Counted from the stretch's first letter, positions 8,790-17,886 are shown. The stretch is DNA of 54,861 bases from Prevotella sp. (GCA_016286585.1 JAEETC010000006.1:1-54861), one strand, 5' to 3'. The notes: generated by a model not told the origin, from the sequence alone. Program-made: numbers and translations.

Positions 8790-9323
8790 TCAAGGATTCT
8801 GCGGAGGCGTCTGATAGTCCACGGGCATGAGCGTAAACTGAACGACCTTCTTCTGAGTGTCGGGGTCAGTAAACTCTTCGCGCTTGTACCAGCCCATAGC
8901 CTCGAAGGTCACGAGTTCCTTCAGTGCACGGGAGGTCAGCTTTTCACCCTTGGAATTCTCAGGCTTGAAGTTGATGGTCACACCGTTGATGGCAGCGTTC
9001 GGGCCCTTCGAGAGGGCGTTCGCCAGGTTAGCCTGGCCCTGCTTGCCACAGTCCACGTTCGGGGTGAACGTACCCAGGCCGTCCCACTTCACGGGCTGGC
9101 CCTGTCGCCACAGCTCGACCATCACCTCCGTCAGCTTCTCGATCACACCCTTCACGATGTCGGCTGAGTAAACCGACTGCGACATGGCGACGCGCGAGAT
9201 GAGACCCTTCAGGTTCAGCGTCTTCGGCCAAACGGGCACCCAGAAATATTTGCCGTAAGCAGTAGAATCGTCATTGACGTTCTGCTTCAGCGCAACCGGA
9301 AAATTAATCACATTCTGTGCCAT
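8790..9323 (-). CDS. HU-family DNA-binding protein (HU-HIG type), copy 1
   Basis: A 177-residue relative of HU with the Bacteroidetes N-terminal extension (DDSTAYGKYF) and the core LSR-VAMSQSVYSADIVKGVIEKLTEVMVELWRQGQPVKWDGLGTF reading of the HU fold, followed by a long C-terminal tail. It probably bends or coats DNA. It closely resembles the protein at 26541-27083 (shared DDSTAYGKYF, LNLKG, KGEKLTSRALKE). Its probable promoter (9501-9532) gives a long leader of about 170 bases, and an AT-palindrome island lies beyond it. A purine-rich AAAGG lies shortly before the ATG, as in copy 2. Confidence 0.88.
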   Translation of the reverse strand: MAQNVINFPVALKQNVNDDSTAYGKYFWVPVWPKTLNLKGLISRVAMSQSVYSADIVKGVIEKLTEVMVELWRQGQPVKWDGLGTFTPNVDCGKQGQANLANALSKGPNAAINGVTINFKPENSKGEKLTSRALKELVTFEAMGWYKREEFTDPDTQKKVVQFTLMPVDYQTPPQNP

Positions 9324-9500
9324 AATTCTTAACCTTTCTTCTTGTTTGACATTCCGTTAGGTTTATCCCCTAGTTTCTGGCAGTACGAACGCTGGTTTCT
9401 CTTATTAAGAAAGGTGGTTACTATGAGTATCACCCCTCGAACCATGAGCTTGCAGCGTTTATTGCTGATTCAGACTAACGGGAATTCCCTAATTCCACTG

Positions 9501-9532
9501 CAAAATTACAACAAAAAATCCACATTTCCAAG
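9501..9532 (-). promoter_or_regulatory. Probable promoter of HU-HIG copy 1
   Basis: Minus-strand -7 box TAatTTTG at 9508-9501 with a CTTG at 9532-9529, 20 bases upstream. This matches the usual -33/-7 spacing, with one mismatch in the -33 box. Confidence 0.5.
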
Positions 9533-9673
9533 AAAAAAACAAAACCAGAAGCTCACTTTACAGTTATTTTGCAGATGTAAAACAATATTCAATATTGAGT
9601 GTTATTTTAAAGCATGATTATTACAAATAACCTATACTTTGCAGTGTAAAATAAATTAGCACGATATATTTCT

Positions 9674-9883
9674 GTTTCTTTGTTTCATTGTTTCATTGTT
9701 TCAAAAGCTTTATTTAAAAGCGAAAATAATGGCCGTAAAGAGATTAAAATTATATATATATTAGAATATATATATAATTTTATATATATAAATATATTAA
9801 TATATATTCTTCTCTTCCCCCTTCCCCCACAATAGAAACGCAAAACACCCCAAAGAAACAAAGAAACAAAGAAACAATGAAAC
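9674..9883. repeat. Island A: inverted period-8 arrays around an AT palindrome
   Basis: The 660 bases between the HU gene and tmRNA hold no gene. The left arm has GTTTC at 9674, 9682, 9690 and 9698; the right arm has GAAAC at 9855, 9863, 9871 and 9879. These are exact 8-base periods in inverted orientation. Between them lies an AT-only palindrome with 18-bp arms at 9745-9762 and 9765-9782. Island B at 25859-26073 has the same design and also sits upstream of an HU-HIG gene. Confidence 0.8.
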
Positions 9884-9901
9884 AATCTTTGTGTGGAGTC
9901 G

Positions 9902-9919
9902 CGCTCGGCTTTGCCGCTT
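9902..9919. repeat. GC-rich dispersed element, partial copy
   Basis: These 18 bases (CGCTCGGCTTTGCCGCTT) match the first 18 bases of the element at 36445-36481. Like that copy, it lies just beside a short-period array. It is followed by a second copy of the 17-bp repeat at 9945-9961. Confidence 0.6.
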
Positions 9920-9944
9920 TCACAGAGCGAAGCGAATGAAAGAA

Positions 9945-9961
9945 CCCTCACGAGGGTGAGA
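9945..9961. repeat. 17-bp dispersed repeat, copy 2
   Basis: Identical to 1586-1602. It lies 22 bases beyond the mature tmRNA 3' end, so it would be in the trailer of the precursor. Confidence 0.6.
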
Positions 9962-9982
9962 GCTCGCGAGGGCGGAACGAAG

Positions 9983-10379
9983 TGGAGCTGGAGGGAGTCG
10001 AACCCTCGTCCAAACAGGGAAACCATACGCTTTCTACACGCTTATTCCAGCCTTCGGTTTTCGTGCGCCAGCAAGACCTGGACCACCAACTGACGCCTTA
10101 GCTCCTAAAACTTCATCCCCGCATCGGAGCCTACAGAGACTATTTCCGATTTAACCTGCGCCGCTTGATCTTTGGATTCGGAACAACATCCGCTGAGCGA
10201 CGTCTCGTTCCATCACCTGGTGACGGAATTGAGCCTCAATCTACTATGCTTCGATTAGGCAGCGAGAGCGTAATTTCTTTCGCCAATTAATTTTTCCCTG
10301 ACTCAGATTAAGGAGGGAACCAAGAAGCCTCCGCGTGCTTACGTACCATCTCAACCCGCTGTCAAATCCAGTCAACCCC
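9983..10379 (-). ncRNA. ssrA: Transfer-messenger RNA (tmRNA)
   Basis: Rescues stalled ribosomes by tRNA-like charging followed by translation of a degradation tag. The 5' end GGGGTTG (from 10379 down) pairs with CAGCTCC (9990-9984) as a 7-bp acceptor stem, and the discriminator A is at 9983. The CCA end is not encoded (CTT follows). The T-arm (GGTTCGACTCCC) is at the 3' end. The tag frame on the minus strand runs 10284-10255 and reads GERNYALAA followed by TAA, with GGC as resume codon; the ALAA ending is the expected protease signal. Length is about 397 nt. It is divergent from the polysaccharide export gene. Confidence 0.95.
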
Positions 10380-10428
10380 AGGTGTGAAATTGGTGTAGCG
10401 AAAAGCGTCCACTGACACATTTCGGGTG

Positions 10429-10460
10429 CAAAGATAATGAGAAATACGGAAAAATGCAAA
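10429..10460 (-). promoter_or_regulatory. tmRNA promoter
   Basis: Minus strand -7 TAtcTTTG at 10436-10429 and -33 TTTG at 10460-10457, with 20 bases between. A good match to the Bacteroidetes consensus; the predicted precursor leader is about 45 bases. Confidence 0.75.
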
Positions 10461-10464
10461 TATT

Positions 10465-10498
10465 TTTGATTTTTTTCGATAAAAAAGTAGTACCTTTG
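10465..10498 (+). promoter_or_regulatory. Promoter of the polysaccharide export operon
   Basis: TTTG at 10465-10468 and TAccTTTG at 10491-10498. It lies back to back with the tmRNA promoter, and the predicted start lies about 55-60 bases before the ATG at 10561. Confidence 0.65.
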
Positions 10499-10560
10499 CA
10501 GCCGTTTTAAAATAAATGCGCCTCGCACACGTTATATATATAATCGCAAACCGTAATAAT

Positions 10561-11361
10561 ATGAGAATAAGAAACTGGATTTTCGCAGGCTTCACGGCGC
10601 TGTTTTTGGCATCGTGCCAAACGCCTAAGAACGTAGCCTACTTCCCGCAGTTGACTGAGGGTGAGACGTTGGCGCTGGCCGATACGAAAGGCATCGTGCT
10701 GAAGCCGACAGACAAACTGTCCATCATCGTCAACACAAAATCAGCAGAGTTGAACAACGTACTGAACATGCCTGTGACATCACAGATCATCGGCTACTCA
10801 GAGATACAGTCGATCAATCAGAGCCGTGGCACATCGGGCTATACCATCGACCCAGAGGGATATATTGATTTTCCGCTCGTTGGCAAGGTGAAGGCCGCAG
10901 GGATGACGCGTGCCGAGCTAACTGCCCACCTGAAGAAAACGCTGGAGGAGCAGAATGTGGCCAGAGACGCAGTGGTGACCATCGAATACATGAATCTCGG
11001 CTTCTCCGTGATGGGCGACGTGGTTTCACCTGGGTTCTACCAGTTCAACAGCGACAGGATGAACGTGCTTCAGGCACTGAGTGTGGCTGGTGACATGAAC
11101 ATCACGGGTAACCGCGAACAGGTTAAGGTCATCCGCACCAACGGCGACAAACAGGAAGTATATGTGCTGAACCTGCTCGATCTGCAGTCGATGGTGGCAT
11201 CGCCTGCCTATTACCTCCAGCAGAACGACGTGGTCTACGTAGAGCCCAACAACTATAAGAAGCGCCAGTCTACGGCCAACGCCAGCGAAATCACCAGAGC
11301 CTCCTTCTGGCTGTCGGCCCTCTCCGTGCTGACAACAGTCGCCGTACTCGTCTTTAAATAA
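10561..11361 (+). CDS. Wza-like polysaccharide export lipoprotein
   Basis: Outer-membrane or periplasmic export component for capsule or exopolysaccharide. The start is ATG 10561, giving MRIRNWIFAGFTALFLASCQ with a lipobox (LASC). An in-frame ATG at 10516 is rejected because it would add a non-signal leader. A poly-export domain (TIDPEGYIDFPLVGKVKAAGMT) is followed by an SLBB region (MGDVVSPGFYQFNSDRMNVLQALSVAGDMN) and one C-terminal membrane segment (LSALSVLTTVAVLVF). 266 residues, the usual Bacteroidetes length. First gene of the polysaccharide operon, followed 10 bases later by the Wzz-like gene. Confidence 0.93.
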   Translation: MRIRNWIFAGFTALFLASCQTPKNVAYFPQLTEGETLALADTKGIVLKPTDKLSIIVNTKSAELNNVLNMPVTSQIIGYSEIQSINQSRGTSGYTIDPEGYIDFPLVGKVKAAGMTRAELTAHLKKTLEEQNVARDAVVTIEYMNLGFSVMGDVVSPGFYQFNSDRMNVLQALSVAGDMNITGNREQVKVIRTNGDKQEVYVLNLLDLQSMVASPAYYLQQNDVVYVEPNNYKKRQSTANASEITRASFWLSALSVLTTVAVLVFK

Positions 11362-11371
11362 CCATTATAAT

Positions 11372-12922
11372 ATGAATCATCAAATGACTATCGGAGAGTT
11401 TATCCGACTGTGTATTAAGAACAAACATTGGTTTGTCATCTCTGTTACCGCATGCATCATGCTGGCAGTCGCCTACTTGGTGATAACCCCGCCGAAATAT
11501 ACCCGTCAAGCCCAGATACTTGTCAGGGATGAGGGAAGTATGGGTGGTCTGATGGGACAGCTCGGCGGTCTCGCAGAGCTTGGCGGCATCATAGGCTTCG
11601 GCTCGTCGAACGTCTATAATGAGCTCTATGCCTTGCAGTCACCCTGGCTATTGCTGAATGTCGTGAACCAGATGCACCTCGACATGAACTACACCATCAA
11701 GGGCATCCGCAATAAGGATCTTTATGGTGAGCAGCTGCCTATCACAGTGACCTTCAAGCAAATTACAGAGGAAGACGATGTACGCATGAAGCTCGACCTC
11801 AACAAGAACGGCGACTTCAAGATCTACAAACTCAAGAAGAACGACGATAAGTACAAAGACGAACTGACGGGCCACGTAAACAGCACCGTCAAGAGTTCTA
11901 TCGGCGACATTGAAGTCAAAGCCACCCCATACCTCTCGAAGATGAAGGATGACGAGGTGACCATCACCATCACTCGCACGGAGCCTATGGCAGTAGTAGA
12001 CCGTCTGAAGAAGCGTACCCTCACGATGGCAGTCGGCAGTCGCGATGCCTCGATCATCGATATCAAGTGTAAGGATGTCTCGAAGCAGCGTGCCACAGAC
12101 ATTATCAACGCCATCATCACCGAATACCGCAAGGAGACCAACGACGACAAAGATGCCCAGACAGCAGTCTCGGAGCGTTATGTGCTGGAGCGCCTCGCCT
12201 CGCTGGAGACAGAACTGAAGACGTTGGACGGTCGTGTGGCCGACTATAAGAGTAAGACGCTGATGCCCGATCTCGAGGTGATGGCGAAAGTCTATGCCGA
12301 AAGCGCCAAGGACATCTCGACGGCTCACATGGAACTGAGTAACCAGCTCTACGTCGTACAAGCCATCCGCGACTACCTGCGCGACGAGTCGAAGAAGGAC
12401 GAGCTCCTGCCTGCCCTGCTCATCACAGAGAAGAGCGGACTCCAGGAAGAAGTGGCCCGCTATAACGAACTGCTGCTACAGCGCAATCGCCTGATTGCCA
12501 GCTCCAGCAAGGAGAGTCCGCTGGTGAAGGAGTTCGACAACCAACTCTCGGCCATGCACGATGCCGTTCTCGCCTCTGCCAATAATGCCATCAAGCAGAT
12601 CCAGATGCAGCTGAAGTCAGTGCTTGCCAAGGAGAACGAGGGCAAGCAGCTCATTGCCTCTGCCCCCAAGAAGGCCATTGGCGGACTGACTGACGAACGC
12701 GACTGGAAGGTGCTCAACGAGGTCTATGTCTTCCTGCTGCAGAAGCGTGAGGAAGCCCAGATGGCCAAGGCCATGAAGACCGATGTCCGTATGATCACTC
12801 CACCATTAGGTGTCAAGAAGCAGACCTCACCCGTCAAGTCGACAGTTCTACTCGGCGCTTTTCTGCTTGGTCTTTTTATTCCAGCCTGCACCATCTTTGC
12901 TCGTGAGCGCAACAAACGGTAA
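11372..12922 (+). CDS. Wzz-like polysaccharide co-polymerase, no kinase domain
   Basis: Inner-membrane protein that sets chain length and joins the polymerase to the export channel. Two membrane helices frame it (about 19-38 and 487-508), with a long, partly coiled-coil periplasmic region between. The N-terminal region (VITPPKYTRQAQILVRDEG) is typical of Wzz/GNVR proteins. At 516 residues it lacks the C-terminal tyrosine-kinase domain with Walker motifs found in Wzc, and no separate kinase is seen nearby. The next gene's ATG follows directly after its stop codon (12923), so the two are probably translationally coupled. Confidence 0.9.
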   Translation: MNHQMTIGEFIRLCIKNKHWFVISVTACIMLAVAYLVITPPKYTRQAQILVRDEGSMGGLMGQLGGLAELGGIIGFGSSNVYNELYALQSPWLLLNVVNQMHLDMNYTIKGIRNKDLYGEQLPITVTFKQITEEDDVRMKLDLNKNGDFKIYKLKKNDDKYKDELTGHVNSTVKSSIGDIEVKATPYLSKMKDDEVTITITRTEPMAVVDRLKKRTLTMAVGSRDASIIDIKCKDVSKQRATDIINAIITEYRKETNDDKDAQTAVSERYVLERLASLETELKTLDGRVADYKSKTLMPDLEVMAKVYAESAKDISTAHMELSNQLYVVQAIRDYLRDESKKDELLPALLITEKSGLQEEVARYNELLLQRNRLIASSSKESPLVKEFDNQLSAMHDAVLASANNAIKQIQMQLKSVLAKENEGKQLIASAPKKAIGGLTDERDWKVLNEVYVFLLQKREEAQMAKAMKTDVRMITPPLGVKKQTSPVKSTVLLGAFLLGLFIPACTIFARERNKR

Positions 12923-14173
12923 ATGGTCTATCTTTTCTGTACACTTCTCATCATCTTGCTTCTGCTATCGTGGAAGTATATCCTCAGGCTCGAGCCTGCG
13001 GGGATATTTGCAGCATTATGGCTAACGATGGGATTTCTCACACTGCTGTTACAGAATTATATCAATTTAAACTTCGAAGGCTGCAGTTTCATCATTGCAG
13101 GTGTCATCTTTTTCACGGCAGGCACAATATTCAGCGACTACTTCTACACCCCGATCGCCAATGGTGTAGAAATAGGAATAAATCGACAAAGAGTAACCCC
13201 TATACTGCTGATACTCATTGTCGGAGCGATGGTCAACCCCATATACTCCCTCATTCTACACGGTTTTAGCCTGCAAGCTTTGTTAGACATGCGTGAAATA
13301 CTGGAAATGAACAAGGAAATATCCATTGAGCGATACAACCAAGGCGAGGCACGTAACATGGTGAGCCAGTTCTTCCTGATATTCTCTTATGCCGCCCCCA
13401 TCATTGGAGGCTTTTGTTTCAGAGTAGTGAATAAATGGAACAAAATCCTTTGTGTGATTACTCTTATTCCAGGAACATTCATTGCATTAACCCAATCATT
13501 GAAGATGGGAATGATTACATCATTCATGCTTTGGTTTGGCAGTTATATCACATGTTCCTATTGTTTCGGGCTGTCCATCCAATTCAAGTTGAAAGCTTTC
13601 TTACGGTTCGTATATATTGTTTTGCTGTTTTTCTTCGTCCTCTTCATCTCTATGGTTTTCCGTTATGGTGAAATCAACGATGGAACGATCTTCGAAACCA
13701 GCCAGAAATTTGTCTCATACTCCTTAGGTCACATGCACAATGTTGACAGATGGTACACTACATACATCCCGCAGGAACTTACCTTAGGCAGTAGAACCTT
13801 CTTCGGGATTTCCAATCTACTTGGCGTAGAAGAACGAGTGCAGGGCATTTACCCTGAATTTATGAATGTCGGAAAGAACGGGTTCTTTGGCATTTCAAAC
13901 ACCTTCACCATTTTCCGTCCTTTAGTAGAAGACTTCGGTGAGGTTGGTGCCATGATTTTTATGTTTGTCATGGGGCTTGTTGCCAATATGGCACTAAAAG
14001 CTATCACTGTTCATCGTTTTGTTTATTTCAACCAAACACTACTCATAGCTATCTATGCCTTCTTAATGTGGTCATTCTCAGCCTCCTTCTATGCCTACAC
14101 GAGCTATCTGGCAACATTTTTCCTGATTTACTTCCTTTTTAGAATTCTTCAAACTAGGACTATCACATGCTGA
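12923..14173 (+). CDS. O-antigen/capsule polymerase (Wzy-like)
   Basis: A polytopic membrane protein of 416 residues with about ten hydrophobic helices and one larger external loop around residues 250-330 (DRWYTTYIPQELTLGSRTFFG). This layout is typical of oligosaccharide repeat-unit polymerases, which join lipid-linked repeat units at the outer face of the inner membrane. Sequence identity within this family is always low, so the call rests on topology and position between Wzz and Wzx genes. Its end overlaps the start of the next gene by 7 bases. The DNA from here to about 18900 is more AT-rich than the flanks, as often seen for exchanged capsule cores. Confidence 0.8.
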   Translation: MVYLFCTLLIILLLLSWKYILRLEPAGIFAALWLTMGFLTLLLQNYINLNFEGCSFIIAGVIFFTAGTIFSDYFYTPIANGVEIGINRQRVTPILLILIVGAMVNPIYSLILHGFSLQALLDMREILEMNKEISIERYNQGEARNMVSQFFLIFSYAAPIIGGFCFRVVNKWNKILCVITLIPGTFIALTQSLKMGMITSFMLWFGSYITCSYCFGLSIQFKLKAFLRFVYIVLLFFFVLFISMVFRYGEINDGTIFETSQKFVSYSLGHMHNVDRWYTTYIPQELTLGSRTFFGISNLLGVEERVQGIYPEFMNVGKNGFFGISNTFTIFRPLVEDFGEVGAMIFMFVMGLVANMALKAITVHRFVYFNQTLLIAIYAFLMWSFSASFYAYTSYLATFFLIYFLFRILQTRTITC

Positions 14174-15447
14174 ACAGAATAAAGGAGAAGTTAAATTCGG
14201 GCATGGGAAAGGATGTCGTTTGGACGTTCTCACTGCAAATAGCCATCATGCTATGCTCATTCTGCATCAATAAGATATTGGCAAGCCGACTGAGTATTGA
14301 CGACTTTGGACAGTACAATGTTATCAAGCGTTCTGTGCAGGTGCTATCATTAGTCATGCTGGCAGGAGTAGGCATTGCCATTCCCCGCTATATTCCACGC
14401 TATAGAAATAACAATCCGCCACAACGAATAGCGCCACTGCTCTCGGCTGCTCTTATATATATAATATGTGTATCAAGCCTGGTACTTCTTTTCTGTATCT
14501 CTTTTTCGTCACTCATACAGAATATAATCATTGGCGAAGCCAACAACCTTGGTCTTATGTTAGTGGCTTTGACATACGCCTTCATCTTAGCGCTGGCACA
14601 ATACGCCTTTGCCTACTACCGTGGCACCAGTAAATTCAAGTGGTATAATGGTTCTCAACTGGCCATGCAACTGCTTATCACACTACCCCTATTACTACTA
14701 CCCTGTCTCACTGTCAACAACGTATTTATATCGTGGTTGCTCATGACAGCGATACTTGTAGTCTACTTGCTAGGAAGAGAGACCCGACATTATGTCAGGC
14801 AAAACGGTTCTTTTCCTTTTAGCACACATGTGAAGAGTCACCTCATTACTATTACCAAATATTCATCTGGCCGTTTAGTGGCTGATTTTTTCCAGTTTTC
14901 CCTTTCCGCATTCCCATTAATCTATATCAGTAATGTACTGGGATTGCAACCTACCGCCTATTTCTCTGTAGGCATCACCCTCGTCACGATGGTGACACCA
15001 TTATATTCATTCATAGGCATCATCCTGCTTCCTTATGTCTCAGAGGCCATGGCTCAACATAAACTTGCGTCTGCAAACCGCTATATATCACGACTCACAA
15101 TGCTATACATCGGTTCATCACTTTTGCTGACAGTCTTCATGTACTTACTGATACGCTTCCTTATACTAATATTCTTTGCAGAAGAATATGTCGTGACATC
15201 CGATATTTCACGTATCATCGTATTCTCAATCATGCCTCAAGCCCTCTTTCTTCTATATCGCAATACCATCGATGCAGTCTCAAGCATCCCTTACAACGCT
15301 ATCACACTCAGCATTTGTTTCGCTGCCATAGCACTTTGTTTTCACTTCTGTACCAGTCTGACGCAGTTTGCCTATGCTTACCTCGCAGTATCATGCCTTC
15401 AAGGCCTGCTGTCATTTATTACCTGGCAGATCGTTAAGAAGAAATAA
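14167..15447 (+). CDS. Wzx-type lipid-linked oligosaccharide flippase
   Basis: A 426-residue protein with about 12-14 hydrophobic segments of the MATE/PST superfamily. The N-terminus (DVVWTFSLQIAIMLCSFCINKILASRLSIDDFGQYNVIK) is characteristic of polysaccharide-biosynthesis flippases. It would move undecaprenyl-linked repeat units across the inner membrane for Wzy. It overlaps the polymerase gene by 7 bases. A glycosyltransferase gene in the opposite direction follows, so the plus-strand operon probably ends here. Confidence 0.88.
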   Translation: MLNRIKEKLNSGMGKDVVWTFSLQIAIMLCSFCINKILASRLSIDDFGQYNVIKRSVQVLSLVMLAGVGIAIPRYIPRYRNNNPPQRIAPLLSAALIYIICVSSLVLLFCISFSSLIQNIIIGEANNLGLMLVALTYAFILALAQYAFAYYRGTSKFKWYNGSQLAMQLLITLPLLLLPCLTVNNVFISWLLMTAILVVYLLGRETRHYVRQNGSFPFSTHVKSHLITITKYSSGRLVADFFQFSLSAFPLIYISNVLGLQPTAYFSVGITLVTMVTPLYSFIGIILLPYVSEAMAQHKLASANRYISRLTMLYIGSSLLLTVFMYLLIRFLILIFFAEEYVVTSDISRIIVFSIMPQALFLLYRNTIDAVSSIPYNAITLSICFAAIALCFHFCTSLTQFAYAYLAVSCLQGLLSFITWQIVKKK

Positions 15448-15472
15448 TAAATAATTGATGCGCAGGCTTTAT

Positions 15473-16387
15473 TCAGATATCTTCGCACAGCTTTTCAATT
15501 GGTATCTGATAATAATCCAACAAAGCCTCTAGCTGGAGATCATTCTCACCGCCTAATCGATTTGATTCTGTTAAACGATCACTCGTCAGATATTGTCTTA
15601 GTGTATCCGTCTGGTAATATGATATGCGTGAATTCACAAGAAGACGCTTATACACTCCGCTTCTCAATCCCATGATATATAGCCAAATGTCATCTGCTTT
15701 TGGACATAGAGACAAAAAAACAGATTCTTTGAAAACCTCGTCATTAAAAACATGTGCTGGATACAATACGCCTCCAACACCAAGAGGTAAGAGCTTCTGT
15801 CCATTATACTTGAATCCTTCAGAAGCACTCTTTATCTCTGGCCATTCCTTATATGATGCCAACTGTCCATTACCAGTACAGATAGGCTGTTTGGCCCATG
15901 CGGTAATGATATCTTGAGGATATTTACGATGAGTCTCTACAAACTCTTTGATGAAATCCTTAGTATAATACAAGTCATCATCTACAGTTATTATATGTTT
16001 ATCAGAGAATGCCGACAAAGAATAAATAATTTTCGTATATGACTTAATATCCTTACAATATCGGATTTCAAGTCCAAATTTACGCAAGAACTTGAGTTCC
16101 TCTGGAATATTTTGGTCATTGAACGACTCTTGATCCAGCCAAAGTACCACACACGAAGGCCTAACAGACTGAGTTAACAGAGAATAAGCCGTATAGGCGA
16201 CACATTTCCTCACCCTGTTTCCGTAACTTGTCAAAGAAACAACTACAGAAGAGTCTTCAAAATCAGAGAGTTTGATAGATTTGAGAATGTGAATATCATA
16301 AAGAACTTTGATTTTTATGACATTCCCTACAAAAATATTCTTCAGTATACCGAGCTTGTTAATAAAATTCATCAAATTATCTCTCAT
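15473..16387 (-). CDS. Glycosyltransferase-like protein (GT-A type, DDD motif)
   Basis: About 304 residues from ATG 16387 (a second candidate is ATG 16372). Upstream in-frame ATGs are rejected because a good promoter lies at 16405-16436, within them. The motif VVSLTSYGNRVRKC near the N-terminus and IITVDDDLYYTKDFI in the middle resemble nucleotide-sugar-binding GT-A enzymes, where the Asp cluster binds metal and sugar nucleotide. A later segment (GVGGVLYPAHVF ... KADDIWLY) is typical of acceptor sites in such proteins. It is the only gene of this part of the capsule locus on the minus strand, has its own promoter, and is very AT-rich. Exact family not recognised with certainty. Confidence 0.75.
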   Translation of the reverse strand: MRDNLMNFINKLGILKNIFVGNVIKIKVLYDIHILKSIKLSDFEDSSVVVSLTSYGNRVRKCVAYTAYSLLTQSVRPSCVVLWLDQESFNDQNIPEELKFLRKFGLEIRYCKDIKSYTKIIYSLSAFSDKHIITVDDDLYYTKDFIKEFVETHRKYPQDIITAWAKQPICTGNGQLASYKEWPEIKSASEGFKYNGQKLLPLGVGGVLYPAHVFNDEVFKESVFLSLCPKADDIWLYIMGLRSGVYKRLLVNSRISYYQTDTLRQYLTSDRLTESNRLGGENDLQLEALLDYYQIPIEKLCEDI

Positions 16388-16404
16388 TAATGCATTTACA
16401 ACTG

Positions 16405-16436
16405 CAAAGGTACATTTTTTTTTCGTAACAACCAAA
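16405..16436 (-). promoter_or_regulatory. Promoter of the minus-strand glycosyltransferase
   Basis: Minus strand -7 TAccTTTG at 16412-16405 and -33 TTTG at 16436-16433, with 20-base spacing. Confidence 0.7.
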
Positions 16437-16483
16437 TTTATCTTTAGACGAGAGATTATGATTAACAAAAAAAAGTTAAAGTC

Positions 16484-16514
16484 TTTGTTTTGTGCTCATT
16501 AATGTGTAATTTTG
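16484..16514 (+). promoter_or_regulatory. Promoter of the nucleotide-sugar dehydrogenase operon
   Basis: TTTG at 16484-16487 and TAatTTTG at 16507-16514, with 19-base spacing. It excludes the in-frame ATG at 16490 as a start. Confidence 0.65.
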
Positions 16515-16561
16515 CACAAATTTTTCAAAAACCAATAATAATTAGTATATTATTGCGTTAT

Positions 16562-17875
16562 ATGAATACAATGGAAATGAATCAATTTGAACTGGCAAGC
16601 CATATAAAAATCGGAGTAATCGGCATGGGGTATGTCGGTCTTCCACTGGCACGATTGTTTTCTACTAAATTCAAGACGATTGGCTACGATTTAAACTCGA
16701 AAAGAGTAGGAGAATTGATGACAGGTACAGATTCGACATTGGAAGTGCCTGATACTCTCCTACAGGAAGCAATCAACAAACACGGTTTTCTCTGTACGAC
16801 CAATATAGAACTCATTAAAGATTGCAATGTGTACATTGTCGCTGTTCCGACTCCCGTTGACAAGGATAACCGTCCAGATCTTACTCCATTAAAAAGTGCT
16901 AGTGAGACTATCGGGAAAATCATCAAAAAAGGCGATGTGGTAGTCTATGAATCAACAGTATATCCCGGTATGACAGAAGAAGTCTGCATCCCCGTCATAG
17001 AGAGGGTTTCTGGTCTGATTTTTAATACAGATTTTTTTGCTGGTTACTCCCCAGAGCGAATTAACCCTGGAGACAAGGAACACACTGTTGAGAAAATAAA
17101 AAAAGTCACATCCGGCTCAACTCCTGAAACAGCAGATTTTGTTGATGCGCTTTATAACTCAGTACTTGTTAATGGAACTCACAAGGCACCAAGTATAAAA
17201 GTGGCAGAAGCCTCCAAAATCATTGAAAATGCACAACGCGACGTGAACATAGCTTTTATGAACGAACTATCCAAGATCTTCAATGCCATGAACATAGACA
17301 CGCGAGATGTCTTGGACGCAGCTGCTTCGAAATGGAATTTCATTAAACTTACACCAGGACTGGTCGGAGGCCATTGCATCAGTGTTGATCCGTATTATCT
17401 TATACAAAAAGCTCAAGTTTATGGAGTAATGCCAAGGATTATGATGTCTTCCAGACGTCTAAACGAAAGTATGGGGGAATACGTAGCTTTTCAAACCATT
17501 AAGTTGATGAATAAGAAGGGGATTGTTGTGAAGAATGCCAAAATACTGATACTCGGTATTACTTTCAAGGAAAACTGTCCAGACATTCGCAACACCAAAA
17601 TTGTAGACATTTTCAATTCACTTAAAGAATACACTGATAACATTATTGTATGCGACCCCAGGGCTGATGCGGAGAAAGTTTCTAAGGAATATGGTATTAA
17701 CATAGTTTCGGATATAGAGAAAGTCATTTGCTACAAATACGATGCAATCATTCTTGCTGTGGCTCATAATGAGTTTAAGAATTTAGCTATTCGTTCCTAT
17801 TTGAAAAATGATAATTGCGTCATCTATGATGTTAAGGGCATTCTTAAACGTGAAGACGCAGACGGAAGATTGTAA
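16562..17875 (+). CDS. Nucleotide-sugar 6-dehydrogenase (TviB/WbpO-type)
   Basis: NAD-dependent four-electron oxidation of a UDP-N-acetylhexosamine to the uronic acid, giving an acidic sugar for the polysaccharide. An N-terminal Rossmann motif (IGVIGMGYVGLPLA), the central EASKIIENAQRDVNIAFMNE segment, the catalytic-cysteine motif GGHCISVDPYYL and the C-terminal NAD/UDP domain (ILGITFKENCPDIRNTK) are all present. At 437 residues it is full length. The start ATG 16562 is chosen because the promoter lies just upstream. The glycosyltransferase gene follows after 11 bases. The exact substrate (GlcNAc or GalNAc type) cannot be settled from sequence alone. Confidence 0.92.
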   Translation: MNTMEMNQFELASHIKIGVIGMGYVGLPLARLFSTKFKTIGYDLNSKRVGELMTGTDSTLEVPDTLLQEAINKHGFLCTTNIELIKDCNVYIVAVPTPVDKDNRPDLTPLKSASETIGKIIKKGDVVVYESTVYPGMTEEVCIPVIERVSGLIFNTDFFAGYSPERINPGDKEHTVEKIKKVTSGSTPETADFVDALYNSVLVNGTHKAPSIKVAEASKIIENAQRDVNIAFMNELSKIFNAMNIDTRDVLDAAASKWNFIKLTPGLVGGHCISVDPYYLIQKAQVYGVMPRIMMSSRRLNESMGEYVAFQTIKLMNKKGIVVKNAKILILGITFKENCPDIRNTKIVDIFNSLKEYTDNIIVCDPRADAEKVSKEYGINIVSDIEKVICYKYDAIILAVAHNEFKNLAIRSYLKNDNCVIYDVKGILKREDADGRL

Positions 17876-17886
17876 GCGAGATAATT

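Noticed and set aside
9342..9617. 91-codon plus-strand frame
   Set aside because: It lies over the leader and promoter of the minus-strand HU gene, crosses AT-rich non-coding DNA and has no domain.
9674..9883. Replication origin at the AT-rich island
   Set aside because: No DnaA-box-like TTATCCACA clusters and no dnaA, gyrB or dnaN neighbours; the same holds for island B.
9980..9985. Encoded CCA end of tmRNA
   Set aside because: The discriminator A is at 9983 and is followed on the minus strand by CTT, so CCA must be added after transcription.
11372..12922. Wzc-type tyrosine kinase
   Set aside because: No Walker A or B motif and no Tyr-rich tail; the protein ends just after the second membrane helix.
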